A stretch of DNA of 64,000 nucleotides. Source: Artocarpus heterophyllus. Lineage: Eukaryota; Streptophyta; Magnoliopsida; Rosales; Moraceae. How positions within the stretch are numbered: position 1 is the first letter of the stretch; each line of letters starts with the position of its first letter. The DNA lies in assembly GCA_025403435.1 (NCBI GenBank), contig CM046350.1:11955353-12019352 (forward strand), given 5' to 3'. The notes under the pieces were generated by a model, which searched no databases, was not told the DNA's origin, and saw only the letters and a program-made list of their open reading frames with translations. Both the position numbers and the translations under genes were made by a program. Below, piece by piece: positions 51,413 to 62,800 of this stretch.

Positions 51413-51421
51413 ATATATATA
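51413..51421 (+). promoter_or_regulatory. TATA box of the TSJT1-like gene
   Basis: TATATATAC lies about 170 bp before the start codon and follows a CT-rich stretch. The position fits a leader of about 140 nt. Confidence 0.65.
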
Positions 51422-51587
51422 CCCCACGGACAGGCCATTTCTTCAACATCTGTATCATTACTTTCTTTCATCTGACTTTTCTGTGTAAACAAGTCTTTCT
51501 GGTTTCCAATTTTCCTTTCATTTTATCTATAATATTATCGAAAGTTTGTGAGTGAATTGAGAGAGTTGATCTATCGAACTTGGAAAA

Positions 51588-52991
51588 ATGCTAGCGATAT
51601 TCAACAAGGAATTGGTTCAGCCACCAAAGGAGCTGAACAGCCCTGTCATGAGTCCTTCCCCAAAGAAGCCTAAACTCCCTCGTGAAATTCTCAATGATTT
51701 CATGTCTCGTTATCCCAACAATGCCTTCTCATTTGGCTTTGGAAATTCAGCATCTCTTTCTTATGTCCCACCAGAAAAGCCTTACTCAATTCATCAAAGG
51801 TATATTATATTATATCCCATCACATTTTAATATTTAAAGTTCAAAACAATTTTAGATCTTTAAAAAAAAAAAAAAAAAAAATCATTCTTTTGCCTACAAA
51901 ATTTCTTCTTCAAACTTTTTCTTTGAATTTTTTAATGTGATAAAACATGCTAAGGAGTATTATTGTGGGACAGAGTTTGTTTTGTGCAAATTATCAGAGT
52001 TTTTGTTTGCTTTCATTCCTATCTAAAATTTGACAATGAATTGATAATGACAGGTTGTTCTGTGGTGTGGATGAGATATACTGCATATTTGTTGGAAGCC
52101 TAAACAACCTAAACAGTCTGATAAGGCAATATGGGCTATCAAAGGCGACAAATGAGGCAATGTTGGTGATAGAGGCCTATAGGACCCTACGTGATAGGTG
52201 TCCCTACCCTGCCCACCAGGTCCTCAAGGACCTTGAAGGAAGCTTTGCATTTGTTGTCTATGATAGCAAGGCTGGATCCGTCTTTTCTGCACTGGTAAGT
52301 TAATTATCATTATCTCCATCATAATCTTCCTAAAATGGACATTTTTGTATCTATTTTAAACTATCAAATGTTTATAAATTTTCTTAAATTATCTCTACTT
52401 TTATTAAGATCTTACGACGGGGTGAGGGAATTTGAACTCTTCACTCTATGATAAAATCGGATGTGATTGTAGTGCTCGACTATGCCTGCAACAACGTATC
52501 TGATTGAAAGCTATTCACTAGTAAGATGTGAAATGTGGAGTTAAAACTTTTTTTATGGTGGAGTTGTGTTTGCGCAGAGTGCTGATGAAGGAGTGAGCCT
52601 ATACTGGGGCATAGCAGCGGATGGCTCAGTGGTGCTTTCTCAAGACTTGGAGGTCATAAAAGGAAGCTGTGCCAAGTCATTTGCTCCATTTCCTAATGGT
52701 ATGTAAGGTTCAAGAGTTTCACATTTGCCTCTTTTTGTTTGGATTATTTCCTAAAAAAGGATTTGGACTAATTTTATGGTACTTGATGTGATTGCAGGGT
52801 GTATGTTTCATAGTGAGCATGGATTGATGAGCTTTGAGCATCCAACAAAGAAGATGAAAGCAATGCCTAGAATTGATAGTGAAGGAATGATGTGTGGGGC
52901 CAACTTCCTAGTTGATGCTCAATCAAGGATCCAAAGCATGCCACGTGTTGGGAGTGAAGCCAACTGGGCAGCGTGGGGTTCACAAGCCTAA
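51588..52991 (+). CDS. TSJT1: Stem-specific TSJT1 / aluminium-induced protein (YGL, LRDR motifs)
   Basis: Four coding exons, 51588-51799, 52054-52294, 52578-52698 and 52798-52991, give 255 aa with GT-AG introns. The start MLAIFNKELVQPPKELNSP is the standard family N-terminus. The diagnostic YGL is at about residues 97-99 and LRDR at about 116-119. The fold is a class-II glutamine amidotransferase-like (DUF3700) domain. No Cys follows the first Met, so amidotransferase activity is unlikely in this form. Family members (TSJT1, Wali7, auxin- and aluminium-induced proteins) respond to stress or sugar, but their reaction is not established. The frame is intact and a TATA box is well placed. Confidence 0.94.
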
Positions 52992-52999
52992 TTAGCAAC

Positions 53000-53720
53000 T
53001 AGTGTTAAGGACCATCAAATAATTTTATTATCTTGTTTTCATGGTTTTTATTTCACTTTTTTTGCCTCAAGGGGTTCCAACTAACATAGAGAAAAAAGCT
53101 TGGACCCTTTATATGGTTGTAATCTTTCTTCTTTTTTTTCTGCGTTTCCTTTTTGTGTATGCATTTCATTATCAAATAAATGGATAGATGTATTTGTGAA
53201 AGCAAACTTGTGTCTAAACAAAAGGCGAAAACAAAACAAGGACATCTCTCGCCTTTAAAAAGCTAACTAGTCATTATAGAGTAAAAATCGGGGAAAAAAT
53301 AACAATAAGTTGATAAATCACGTTCACTTTAAGAGCGATCCCTTTCCTTTTCTATCCCTACCAAGTAAGGTTGACGTTGAGAGTTGAGACATGCATAGAT
53401 ACACTTTCCATGAAAATGAAAATGAAAGAAATGGGAGTGTCTTGTATACATACATATACACAACACACTAAATAATAAGAGTGAAATGTTGGTGCTATTT
53501 ATGAATGGATGATAATGGTGGCAAGGAATTAAGGATTGCGGAATAAAAGTCTCCAGCAAGAAGGAAAGTCATGACAAATCTAATGCAATGTACGTTTTTG
53601 TCAATATCTTAACACTGCCTTCGCAAAATGAAGAGTGAATTTCACTCTACCTGGAAGTCATATTACTTGGAATACAACTTAAACATTGATTAGTCTAATG
53701 TACAAGTAACAGTTTCTTTC
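53000..53720. other. 3' UTR and intergenic DNA
   Basis: The first 200 bp are the likely 3' UTR of the TSJT1-like gene, with AATAAA near 53175. Nothing else is recognised. Confidence 0.5.
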
Positions 53721-53722
53721 GG

Positions 53723-54115
53723 GTGACATTTTGGTTCTTGAATTTTTTATTTTGACGACTTAGTCCTTTATTTGTTTTGACAATTTGTCCTTTACACTAG
53801 AATTAATGATCGATTTTTAAAATTTAACTAAAATGTTTGACATTCTTATCGCATAATAACTAAAATGTTTACATAAATAGTTACAATAAGTATAAAACGT
53901 TATATTTTGCACTTGGTTTTAATAGCAACGAAGAGAAATTTTACATATTGAGTGGCTCTTTTAATAAAATTTCAAATATTTATGTGATGAGGATGTGATT
54001 TTTTATGTTTTCATAAATCAGTTGATAATTTTAGTATTAGGGAGCAAAACTTTCCGGAAACAAAAGCTCAAGAGCTAATTTGTCAAAATTAAAAATTTAA
54101 GGACCAAAATGTCAC
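53723..54115. mobile_element. MITE with long terminal inverted repeats
   Basis: The left end GTGACATTTTGGTTCTTGAA and the reverse complement of the right end GTGACATTTTGGTCCTTAAA continue matching for about 48 bp, including ATTTTGACRAMTTAG. The span is 393 bp with a non-coding AT-rich middle. The target duplication is not clear. Ends that read as 'GGACCAAAATGTCAC' are common in plant genomes. Confidence 0.8.
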
Positions 54116-55070
54116 TATGTTCAAAGTTCAAGTACTAACAATACTGATAACCTATTTCTTTCCTTGGAAACCCTTAAAGCAAGCAGAAAGCAATTCAGTA
54201 ACAAATATGAATCGCATTTTCGGAAAGGAAAAAATAAGAAAGAGAAAAAGATTGATTCTAGCTTATGCAGTCGCCATTTAGTAGGGGAGGAAAAAAAGAG
54301 AGCAAGAAGATTTTATTGCTAAGACTTCAAAAAAATTTGCTAAGAATAACTAAGGAAGCCATTAATAATGTTACAATGTTTTACAAGTAATTGAATCAGA
54401 TATCTCATAAACTATAATTTCAAATTTAAAAAAATCAAAAATATGAAAAAATTTTCTCCACAACTAGAAATTGTGATGGCAACACAACTTGCTATTTGCT
54501 TCCCAAAATACTGAACCAAATCATTGACTTACAATCACATAACAATGATTGGAACTCTTAAGTCGGGGAAAATGGAGACAAAAATTCATAGGAAGCCTTC
54601 CAATTCCAAGGATGATTGGAATCAAGAGTCATGATGATGAGCTGTCTTTGACTCTGCTAAGCTTAATTAAAGCCCATTGATGAAATTAATTAGGATTCAG
54701 GAAGTATTCTGCTTCCATAGATGACCCAGTCCCCACAAAAAAAGGAAGAGCATCTGCATGCTAAGCTAGTGAGTGCTACCCAATAATTAGTCTTTAGTCC
54801 AAATCCACAAAAAACTGCAACAAGTCAAGAAGGCTAGTCAGAATTTCAACAATATAGGAATAATTAATTAACCAGCAAGCAATCTTTAAGGAATTAAGTG
54901 CCGCCACTATCTTGGCGATAAGTAGAGTTTGAATCCATCTTAAAACGTAATGTACATAACAAGTTTGTCAAATAGTAGTTGATATGATTATATATTGTGA
55001 TTTTTTACTATTTGAGTAATTAGTTTTAAAGAAATTGACAGGATCAACTATATGTATTTGTCATGCCCAA
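54116..55070. other. Intergenic DNA
   Basis: No gene or clear repeat is seen before the stop codon of the TRAPPC13 homolog at 55075. The last part may be its 3' UTR. Confidence 0.5.
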
Positions 55071-55074
55071 CTGC

Positions 55075-58000
55075 TCAAGCAATTGAAACAGCACATTCAT
55101 CGAGCTTCCTATCTACCTGAAAATAGATTTAAAATCAAACGCTAGCTAATGAACATTTTAAGCGCTTATAATAAAGCAGAAATGACCTCCAAGTCTTGCA
55201 AAGGCTCATAAGATTTCCTTTCTCTTGTGTCGAACAACGTAACGCCCGTGATTTTCTGAACTCCAGGCTTGGTAGCAATGAGGTTCTGCAAATGCAAAGG
55301 CAGTGCCAAGAAGTAAATATATGTACTGGAGTAAAAATAGAAATCATATTACTTATTAAATCGTTTCGTTAAGATAGATGAGTAGCTGAGATCTTATGAG
55401 GTGAAATGAGTGATCAAGATGTATACAAGCTGACATTGTTACGTCCTGATATTTCCAAACAATATACTGAAGGAATACATTATTATGTGCTCTTACATTA
55501 TCATTATTTTTTAAAGAAGATGGAATTTTGTAATGAATCGATGACATTTTTATCAAAATCATGCATCGTACCAGAGTGAAAGTTGTGGAACCAAATGCTT
55601 CAAGTCGTGGTAAAACCTGTGTAAAGGTTTCAAATAAGTAAATCAGTTAAAAAGAAGACATTTAAACTTGAAATAAGGACAAATGAATTGATTTATGTGA
55701 TTCACTTTCTAGCCACCATTGAGTTTATCTTGCTAAAGATATGACCAAAGATCGCACAGATTACATGGGTTACTAAAACCGACAAATAAAAGCCAATCTA
55801 GAAAACATAATCTATTAAACCAACCAATTTAGCAAAGATTTATGCAGCAGAACCTAAAAGGGTAGCCACTGACCCATTGAGTATGCCTTTGAACATTGAC
55901 ATCTTTACTGACTAATGACAGTATCTAGCATGTCAACCATTCACCAACAACATACCAAAGGCTACTAAAGAAAGTCCTTAAGCAGAATGCTGACTCCAGA
56001 TAATGACAGAATCAGCCACCAAAAAAACAAACAAAAAAGGAAAAGGTGTCTACAAGCCAATACTATTATATTACCAGTTTCTGTAGACCATTAACCATTA
56101 CAACCTTATCCTCCAGTGAACCATCTTGAGATAGCCAAACTTCAAAGGGGCCCAATTCCCTATCTGTCTGGTTCGTCAGGTTTAAGGGTAGCTGTGGGAA
56201 GAATTTTCTTAGATCAGTCAAAATTGCTTTACACAGTATGAAGGTAAGGATGGGCAATTGAAAAAATGACATGAAAGTCAGAAAAGGTCTGCTGCTAGAA
56301 TAGATGCTTCTCTAATGAATAGCTCTAATTTTTGTCCCAGACAATCAGAGCTAAAAAATAAACAGACACAAGTTAAATTTATTTTACCAAAAATGGTCTT
56401 TCCAAGTTGACAACAGAAGGAACCTCCGTAACATGCAACTCAATCTCCTTGTGCATTATGGGCTGCAGAAGAATATATCATTAAGATAAGTCAACTTCTA
56501 ATTATGTGCATGTAGGAATCTCATACATGATAACTTGTGATATCACATTCATTTGTTCAAGTGTAGATTCGTGCATGACCTCTCATCGTGGCTCAAAATC
56601 TCTCATGTAGAGAAGATTTTAGATAAACATATAGAGAAGACAGACCACGAAGATTCTCACAACATTCCTTTTAACTATTTTCCATTGAAGGTAAGCACTT
56701 ACATTGCCTAGAATTTGTTGGGTCTGCAGATGACCGGGTTCACCCAGATTAGCTCGCCATGTTATTTGAAGTTTACCAAGAACATTACTTCCCTCAACTT
56801 TCATTTGTGCAGAACCTTGCGATGACAATTTTAACTGATAAAGATAGTTATAGATTCCTCCACCAGATTTAATGAGAATCGATGGCTTAAATGTCTCTCT
56901 GATGTAATAGAAAAATTTGAGGACAAAAAATATAGACAAAATTATTTACATGAAAAAATAATGGTCAGCAGAACAAGAAAAATTATGCTTTATGTTGTGA
57001 ATGTCTTCAAAAGATAAAATATGCCACTGACCTTGTTTGAGAATCATTTTTAGTGCGGTGTTCATCTGGTTTCAACATTGTTGCGATCCAATGTGGAGCT
57101 GGTTCAAGCTCAACTTGATCCATAAAAAGGTTTGATTTCGTGTGATTTTCAATACAAGATTCTAAAAATGTAGCTTCCTGTTAAAGAAATTAGGCTATTC
57201 ATGGGATAAAAAGGAATCGACGCATACAGAGTTTTAGCATTATACATTCTGTCACTTGTGAAGTAGCATGCAAACTACAAGCCTGGAACACCTTCCTTAA
57301 ATGTAAGGAAACCATAATTTTCCACATTAACAAGAACAGCTCAAAGGGAGAATAATGTCAGCTTGAGCTTTACAACTAGACAGCCACAAGAGCTCAACTC
57401 CAATTTGACAAATGAGACAATTTTCACAGATATGAAAGAGGAAAGAGAAACACAAAGATATGAAAAATTTGCATGCATTTACTGAGAGACCAAACCAACA
57501 GAGAGTTCCAGCTCAGTTTCTAGTCTCATCTCAACCACACACACTAGCCAAGACAAATCCCGTAAACTTGAATTAAGAAAGCTGGTTTAACATTGACATA
57601 CCTTAACAACACGGACCTGCAAAACAGAAATCGAAAAACTATTCAACACCAAATTCAGTAAAAAAGAAGTAAAGAATCACAAAGATCCTAAATTTACTTC
57701 AAAATCACTTAAAGCTACCTTCGTCCTGACTGAAAGTGGATTGGCGATAATAATGTGAAGAACTGCGGAAGATACTTGCGCTCTCCATCACCATCATTGT
57801 ACAATGCAGTGCAAACCAGCCTAAAAATTTCAAGTGAAACAATAGTACGCTCAACTAAACAAAATATTAGACACGAATTGTGGAAAAAGATGGGAGAATT
57901 TTTCATACGTGTGGGCTCCAAGCTCTTTGACTTCGTGTTCGACGATGAAGTCGTAACGACCTCCAGCGCGTATGGTATCGACCGGCGTTTTGGACGTGTC

Positions 58001-58464
58001 CAAGAGCAGAATCCGCTGCCTCTCAGTCTGAATCTCGGCCTTGATCACGACGTCTCTGACCTCAAAATTGGAGCTATTGTTGATGCTAATGTAGCTACAG
58101 AACGTCTCGCCCAGGTAAATCGCCCTAATAGAAGACGAAACCACAACAAAAGTCCTCAAATCGGCGATCGATCCGATTTCGACCAAATGAACAAGAGAAA
58201 TTCAAGAGAGAGAGAGAGTTGAAGAAACCCAAAGGCTTGGGGGAGGACGAGGAGGCCGGAGAGGCCAATGGAGTCGGAGGAGTCCTGAAGGAGGAAGCGG
58301 GAGCGGTAGCTTAGATCGGCGGAGTCAGGACTGGAGTGGAGGAGGCGGGGGAGATTGGCGGCGGCGAGGAGGTCGTCAAAGATGTCCTCGCCGACGAGGA
58401 GATCGGCGGGGTCTACACGAAGAGGGACAGCGTCGACGTGGAAGGACGGCCTGCACAGCCTCAT
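55075..58464 (-). CDS. TRAPPC13: TRAPPC13 homolog (TRAPP complex subunit), with an apparent frameshift
   Basis: Eleven coding exons: 58229-58464, 57909-58124, 57719-57820, 57602-57616, 57032-57177, 56703-56898, 56388-56462, 56075-56191, 55572-55616, 55187-55285, 55075-55116. The product is about 429 aa of the DUF974/TRAPPC13 family, a TRAPP subunit linked to membrane trafficking and tethering. Seen text includes MRLCRPSFHVD, FCSYISINNSSNFEV and SNLFMDQVE. Exon 3 changes frame at about 57754-57757: after LPQFF the conserved IIIANPLSVRTK continues in another frame, as if one base were missing. All later exons join correctly only in that second frame. The in-frame ATG at 58464 follows conserved SLAFRV, while the natural ATG at 58508 is out of frame by one base. 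Either assembly errors or a broken allele explain this. Confidence 0.88.
57602..57616 (-). other. 15-nt microexon of TRAPPC13 homolog
   Basis: The exon encodes only VRVVK. It has a TTTGCAG acceptor and a GTATGT donor, and links exon 3 (ending RTK) to exon 5 (starting EATFLESC). The protein text VRTKVRVVKE is continuous in the family, so the microexon is well supported. Such short exons are often missed by gene predictors. Confidence 0.85.
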
Positions 58465-58619
58465 CACCCTGAACGCCAGCGAATGCGATCCCGACCCGCC
58501 TCCGCCATGACCGCTGCTCAGCTTTCTTGCTCTCTTTCGTTCGTTCGTTTGTTCTCCGATTCTCTCTTCCTCAAATTCCCGCGTCTCCCTCTGTCTGTCT
58601 GCTAATGAGAAAATGTTTC

Positions 58620-59800
58620 AACGAAGGGAATGCTACGCCGTTGGCTATTGATTCATCTTTAGCAACGATAGTTAATAATTTTCCTCCTCATATTGTTAAT
58701 ATAATCAATTACTGCCATCTCAACTCCAATTAGCAGTGTAGGAAAAAAAAAATTGAGAAGAAGTTCTTTTCTCTTTGTTTCTTTTTTTATTTTTAATTTA
58801 AAATTGAGAAGTGCAACCTGTACTCTCTTTTTTTTTTCACTCTTTTAGCCTGAAGGCATCCTCTGTTGGTCCACCACCAAGAAAACACATCATCGTTGCG
58901 GCAAAGAAATAAGACAAAGATAAAACAGAACTGCAACAGGACAAACGCTCCGCTCGGCTACCATATAGAGAAAAGAATTGTTACAATACAAAAACCGCAT
59001 GCGTCATAAATTTTAAATCAAACATTTTCAGATACAACCGTTCTACCAAAAACCCTTAAAAAGATGCAATTTTTATGGGACACCTCATAATGCAATCACC
59101 AACCATACTCAGTTAAACTATGTCAAATAGTTCACTATAATCGATAGCATATATTTAAGAAAAAGGCCAAATCCAAATCCACAACCAGGCTTTGACCCGT
59201 TAGCTTGATGAAAATTTATACATGGGATCTCAAAACTTCGCAATAAAAAAAGATTAAACAGCAAACAAAATGGAAACAGACGTTCTTATTCTCTATTACA
59301 AATGGTATCCGCCTCAATCTAATTCATGTTAGACGTGTACACTGAGGTGATTAAATAGTCAATACCTCCGCTTAACTACATTCAACCATCCTTTCTGCTC
59401 TCTGAGAAAAATATTTCGTTCATTTCTGATGTAGAGCTTCAAAAATAAGTGAAAACTCTGCTCCCCATCCCTAAAAATACATGTACATGATAAATACCCC
59501 AAAAAAAATAGGTTACTAAAAGCACACTGAAATTGCTCCTTTTTTTTTTTTTTTTCTGCCTGGTCCAAGAGCTCATCATAAGTAAATTTTGGCCATCAAG
59601 CAAAGCGATCTATATCTATTCCCTGTTGACTGTTACTTAATGCTATCGAGGATTGTTGCAAGTTCCAGTTTGGTGCTAGTGGAATGAAGTCTGATGCCGT
59701 TGAGCCGTTGAGGCAGACTTGAACTCATCCAATCCATGTGTAGGAGGAGATGGATCATGGAGCCTCATTTATTTAGTAGTCACTTTGGCATAGTAATAAG
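58620..59800. other. Intergenic DNA and 3' UTR of MED16
   Basis: This lies between the TRAPPC13 start (upstream leader ends near 58600) and the MED16 stop. The right part is the probable MED16 3' UTR. No gene or repeat is recognised. Confidence 0.5.
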
Positions 59801-62800
59801 CTATACAACTCCAACCCAAGTCCCGCCGCACATGGGACAGCCATAAGCCCAACGGCTGATCCACCAAACCTCACGTTCATTTTGATTATGTGGATTGGTA
59901 GCACCTGGTGAAGCAAAAGCTGAAGTCTGCCTCAAACATCTTATGCACTGCAAACATAAAATAAAGATTACAAACTGCATGAGAAATAAGCTAAATACTG
60001 GAATCTGCTTACGATGCTAACAAATAGATATGTAAGATTTTAACTTCCATACACGCAAAAGAAAAAAAAAATGACAATAAGATATAAAAACATGGAGAGT
60101 TTATATCAGACCTTGTACCAAACCCCTTCAAGACCAGTCTTCCAGATGGCAGTAACAACATCTCTCCGTGATCCCATTATACCAAGATATGCGCCAAGGC
60201 CCACAGATGTATTGAGGCCAAAAGCTGCATCTCTTTCAGACATCCTGCGCTTCCTTGGCCACAAGCCTCGAAAGCCATAGTCAACATCACAAGTTTCCAA
60301 TGAACTGAAGTCAAGTGGGTCAGTGGAGTTACTTAACTTGGGAGTATCGTCTATAGAGCCCATATCATCTGCATCAGACCAGGGCCCACCAAACATGTTC
60401 CGCCTGTGCCACTCTTCAGCTGGAGGATGGAGTTCTAACTCGCGGAGTAACAGACCAGCAGCATCAGCACCTCTAGGCCTCGGCATATTCTGCATTGCCA
60501 TTAAAGATGGGGAACAAGTTGAAGATACCAATTCCACCAAAATCACTGACCTTTAGGAAGAAAGAAAGGGGAAAAAGAGCTATACCTGCATATGAGGGCC
60601 CAAGGATGCTTCAACAACCTCCGGAAGAACAGTATAATTACCGTCAATGTAATGCAACCGCACCTGGATGTTGCCGCTACCCACCTGAGATACTGGCAAT
60701 GGGTGTGCTAAGCCTGCTGTCCGCCGACAAAGATCCATCAGAATAAGAAAGAGGACTTTCACCTGCACGACAAAAACAAGTGTTCGTTATTCTATAGATA
60801 CTGTTTATAAGTTCCCTTGACTAAACACTTGCACGTCCAATCTCAACAAATAAGACATGAAGATCACAAAATATATTCTTGATTTACAGATGTGAAAGAC
60901 GTGAATGAACAGAGTCAAAGCATCAGTTCATACCTCCTCGAAAGTGTAGCCTTGACCAGCATTACCAGTACCCAGTCTTAACCTTCCAGCAGTCCCTTCC
61001 TCAACTCCTTTTGCTCCAGGAATAATTTGACCACCTCTAGCTGCCTGATTTTCATCTGGTCTGACAATTGACGATGGTTTTGCAGGAGCTGAACCAATTT
61101 CTTCTACCTTCCCAGGAGGACCAGTCTGAGGCTTTTGCATATTAGCATCGGCATTTCTTTGTGTACTCCCAATAAATCGAGGCAGCTGTGTTCTCCGAAA
61201 GAAAAAACAGAAAAGCAACAGTTGGCACAGTCTATGAAGGAAATGGCAGTCCCCAATAAGCCTAACAGCTGGAGTTCCCGGAAAAGTTCCAGTATTAATG
61301 CTAATAGGCATGAAAGATGATGGACCACTTATGGGGTTAGGAGCTGAACTGGATACCCCATCGGTGGTGCTGCTAATCTTTGCAATAGCACCTTGTACCC
61401 AAGCTTGCATCTGGGTGCTTCCTGTAGAATTCGTCGTGCCACTTTGTCCCCCTGAGAAACATGGCATTACACTCTTAAGAGAATTGCTGCAGTGAAGCAA
61501 TGGCAAAACACACACATGCGAAGAACATAATGACTAGAATTCAAGTGGCAGTTTCCCATGACGTCAAACAAATTGGTGAGTTATGATGATAGTAAGTGCC
61601 TATGACAATTAAATTGGTTGGGAGTTGGGGTAATTATATCCTAGCTGACTAATTAAATTGGTTGGGAATTGGGGTAATTGTATCCTAGCTGACGAGGTAT
61701 CATATATGGTAGAACTTGATAGTCTTGTGTGAATGATTGCTGTTATAGGACTAAGCTTTAACATGTTTTTTGAATCAGAATAGTAATGCACACCAACCCT
61801 GATTTGACGCTGGCGACCCAGCGTTGTGAGTAGGACTAGCCACCATATTGCGATTACTTCCGGTGCCTGCAGTAACAGCATGGCTTGCCAATGTGCGACA
61901 GAAGCTTGCATATCGCCTCAAGCGTGTAATGAAATGTGAAGCTAGATCAAGAACTGCATCAACATAAGCCTGCATCACGTAGAAATAACAGGAAAAAAAG
62001 GAGCATATCAGCATGACAAGACAATATGAGACAACAAACCCCAATCATTAACATACCAACATCGCCAATAATTGGCAACCAACCTTAGAGGTTAAAAAAA
62101 ACAAAAAACAAAAAAACAAAAATAGGAAATTTCAGATAAACAGTAAACCTGAATATTAGGAACTAGTGCTGGCTCAACAGCCATTGCTTCAGGATCAATG
62201 CCAGACAAGGTTTCACCGGTAGCTTGCCATGGCTCTGGTACCAGAGCAGAAGGATTTATCAAAGCTGATTCAATTCCTTTCCCCAGCATATCTAGTAACA
62301 ACCTAGCTTGCATATCTAGAACCATAGCCCGAACTTCTTGAGCATTTGTACCTTCCAATAGTCTGCATTTAATCCTATCGAGACTCTGCATTGACGACAT
62401 AATATTTAGAAGAACTATACCAAGTTAGACCAAAACAAATAGAGAATCCCAAAGATACAGTAGAATAGATTTGAACTTACATGACCATACTGTTGCCTGT
62501 GCTGAGTTGATGGTAGGGAATGAAAATCCGCATCTAAGACTGCTATAACACTGTTTAAGGAAACTGTGACAAACAAGAATGGAAGTCATACTCACTTTTG
62601 CAGATTACTTGTTAGAACTAGAACGAGACAACACTTAATTAAGATCTTCAATTCAAAATTTATTTTTGATTTACTCTCAATTGATCTTGACATAATACTA
62701 ACAATCAAACTTTTTACCAATGCCATCCTCGGCAGCACTTTGTGTACAGCCAACAGCATCCCACCAATCAACTCCAACCATAAGACTCCACCAAAATCTG

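Noticed and set aside
57755..58222. 155-residue plus-strand frame over TRAPPC13
   Set aside because: It is antisense to exons 2 and 3, whose minus-strand translation matches a known family.
61135..61495. Plus-strand frames over MED16
   Set aside because: They are shadows of a conserved MED16 exon.
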